A stretch of DNA of 64,000 bases from NCBI GenBank assembly GCA_037577475.1, contig CM075203.1:2596001-2660000 (forward strand). Direction: 5' to 3'. Positions within the stretch are counted from its first letter, which is position 1; each line of letters opens with the position of its first letter. Positions 62,281 through 64,000 of the stretch are shown here, piece after piece. A model generated the notes under the pieces. That model made no database searches, was not told where the DNA came from, and saw nothing but the letters and a program-made list of their open reading frames with translations. The translations under genes and the position numbers were made by a program. The DNA comes from Chaunax sp. Z400. Taxonomy: Eukaryota; Chordata; Actinopteri; Lophiiformes; Chaunacidae.

Positions 62281-64000
62281 GGTTTTACTCAGTCATTCTG
62301 GACACGCGCTACTGATCTGCGTACTAAAGTCACACACAGTAAATTGCTATTACTCTAATTTTGTGTGTGGTCTTTCATTTTTTCATGTTTGAGCCAGGTG
62401 GTAATGGTGACAAGTGTAAAGACTTTTACCATTTCTTAAATTTGGAAATATGGTGTTATAATTTCATATTTCACCTGTTAATAATGTAATTATTAAGAAA
62501 ATGTTTGTTTCCTGAACACAAATGTTCATGCTCCCTTCAGGAAGAATTGTACTAAATAGTTGGTGATCCAACACAATACATGCAGCAACTGCCATCCCAA
62601 TCCTCCTCTGCTGCACGTTGTGTTTGAATTTATTAGTAGCATGCTAAGGCGCTAAACTGATATGATCATCAGGGTGTAATTATAGGTCAGTCAGACAGGT
62701 CACATTTAAAGATCTCTGTGATTACTTCGAGTATAGCATATAGGCTACAATAAGAACAATATTATTATTGTCCAAAGGACCCAGGGACAACTTTCCATCC
62801 ACCGTCCCTCTCTTTGCTGATCCGGTTGTCATCTTTGTTGTCCAAGCAGCCGGCAGAGAGTTTAATCTGTCCGAGTCTCCAGCAAAAACAAAGCTTAAGA
62901 GCTGCTTTACCAAACGCTGCAATGGCAACTCGCTCCTGTGATATTCACGCCTGCACTCCCAACACTTCAAAAGGCTGGACCAACTTCTGAAGAGGCTCTG
63001 GCCTTTCAGCTTGCTGGCAAGGTCAACCGGTGCCTGCGTCTTCCCACACATCTGCACAGTATCACAGCTGCAGGCCTGCAGCGGCTGCACTGCACGACCT
63101 GCTGCACCCTGTGCAAACCCCCCACCCACCTGAACTCACATGGACTGTCTGCAGGCTATATATATATATATATGGGATGAGTTGGACCTCAATTTGTCAT
63201 ACAAGTTCATATTATTAATCAGCAGCACCACTAAACACACATATCTATAAAGCCTGAAACCTGCTAAATCCTCATGTAACAGCCCACTAACATGCACATC
63301 CCCTCATTCAGAGCCACCATGGTATAGAGGAAAAATGGTAATATTCCAAAGCAATGATGTGCCTCCTACTCTCCATTGCTCTGAGATGATGACAGGTGTG
63401 TGAGCCTCTGTTCAATAACCTTTTGGAGGAGGAGATAAGAGGTTGAGGTCTTCCTCTAATTGCATGTTGGCCAGAGAGGAAGAAGGCTGCTGGTGCTGTT
63501 GTCAGAGGAAGCCAGTGATCTGTAAAAGCCCCGGCAGAGCTCTGATAATTAGAGCCTTTCCTCCTCGGCACAGCCCAGATATGATACTGCACAAATCTAA
63601 TGAGGTGATGCTCAAAATGAACCACAGTGATTACTACAAGCAAGTTAAGGGAATGAGATGGAGTTCATTTCCCATTAGGGGCGTTCAATCAAGCAGGAGT
63701 GAATGAAAAAATCAGTGTAAACTTTATTATCAATGACACAAATAGTATTAGGAAATCTCTGATTCATCAGTTTATATTATATATATCTATTTATCTGTGT
63801 ATCTTATTTCACTGTTAGAATCTTTGTTGAATTTTAATATCTTTAGTCTATTTCTTTTATCATTTTCATTAGATTGGCCTCTAAAATATACATTCGTACT
63901 GCTTTATTTTATGGGTGTATAATTTCTTAATAATTTCAGACTAATTCTTTATTTCACAGTTTTGAAATCTCAGAATTATGTCAAGTTCATGCTGAATTTA
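62281..64000. other. Terminal intergenic DNA
   Basis: No supported exon. A short (AT)n lies at about 63156-63172. The stretch at about 63300-63700 is repeat-poor and may be a conserved non-coding block. Confidence 0.45.

Overview
The window reads as nuclear DNA of a ray-finned fish, probably a percomorph teleost. Genes have short GT/AG introns, proteins are close to known vertebrate families, and the spacers hold repeat types common in teleost genomes. The gene set hmx3, bub3, gpr26, all on the + strand, is the same neighbourhood as human 10q26 (HMX3-HMX2-BUB3-GPR26).

Layout: 1-2.9 kb is non-coding DNA upstream of hmx3, probably regulatory. hmx3 (two exons, 290 aa) lies at 3012-4157. bub3 (a non-coding first exon plus seven coding exons, 326 aa) has its ATG at 6633 and its stop at 9712-9714, behind a promoter carrying CCAAT and E2F motifs at about 5.6 kb. 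From 10.1 to 51 kb is a long gene-poor spacer that in mammals is a gene desert. Here it holds two minus-strand genes that I do not know from the mammalian interval. One is a six-exon gene for a NERD (nuclease-related domain) protein: five exons at 31115-34174 and a phase-matched last exon at 21135-21302, 322 aa in all. The other is a three-exon gene for a long coiled-coil protein at 41580-43559 (396 aa), with 15 in-frame 11-residue repeats. gpr26 (three coding exons, 336 aa) spans 51057-56479. The last 7.5 kb holds a decayed non-LTR retrotransposon fragment (about 58.7-59.2 kb) and a weak candidate for a small three-exon transcript (60256-62280).

The genes do not form one pathway. hmx3 is a developmental transcription factor of ear, lateral line and neurons. 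bub3 is a spindle-checkpoint WD40 protein. gpr26 is an orphan brain GPCR. The likely reason they stay together is long-range regulatory DNA in the spacer; several non-repetitive, ATTA-rich blocks look like conserved enhancers, but this cannot be tested without alignment. Repeats are mostly short non-autonomous elements: a small inverted-repeat family with several copies, a CCTCC-ended family, an abundant teleost SINE-like repeat, and many microsatellites.

All exon boundaries were set by eye from splice sites, reading frame and similarity to remembered families. No search or alignment was run. No CRISPR array, rRNA or convincing tRNA was seen.
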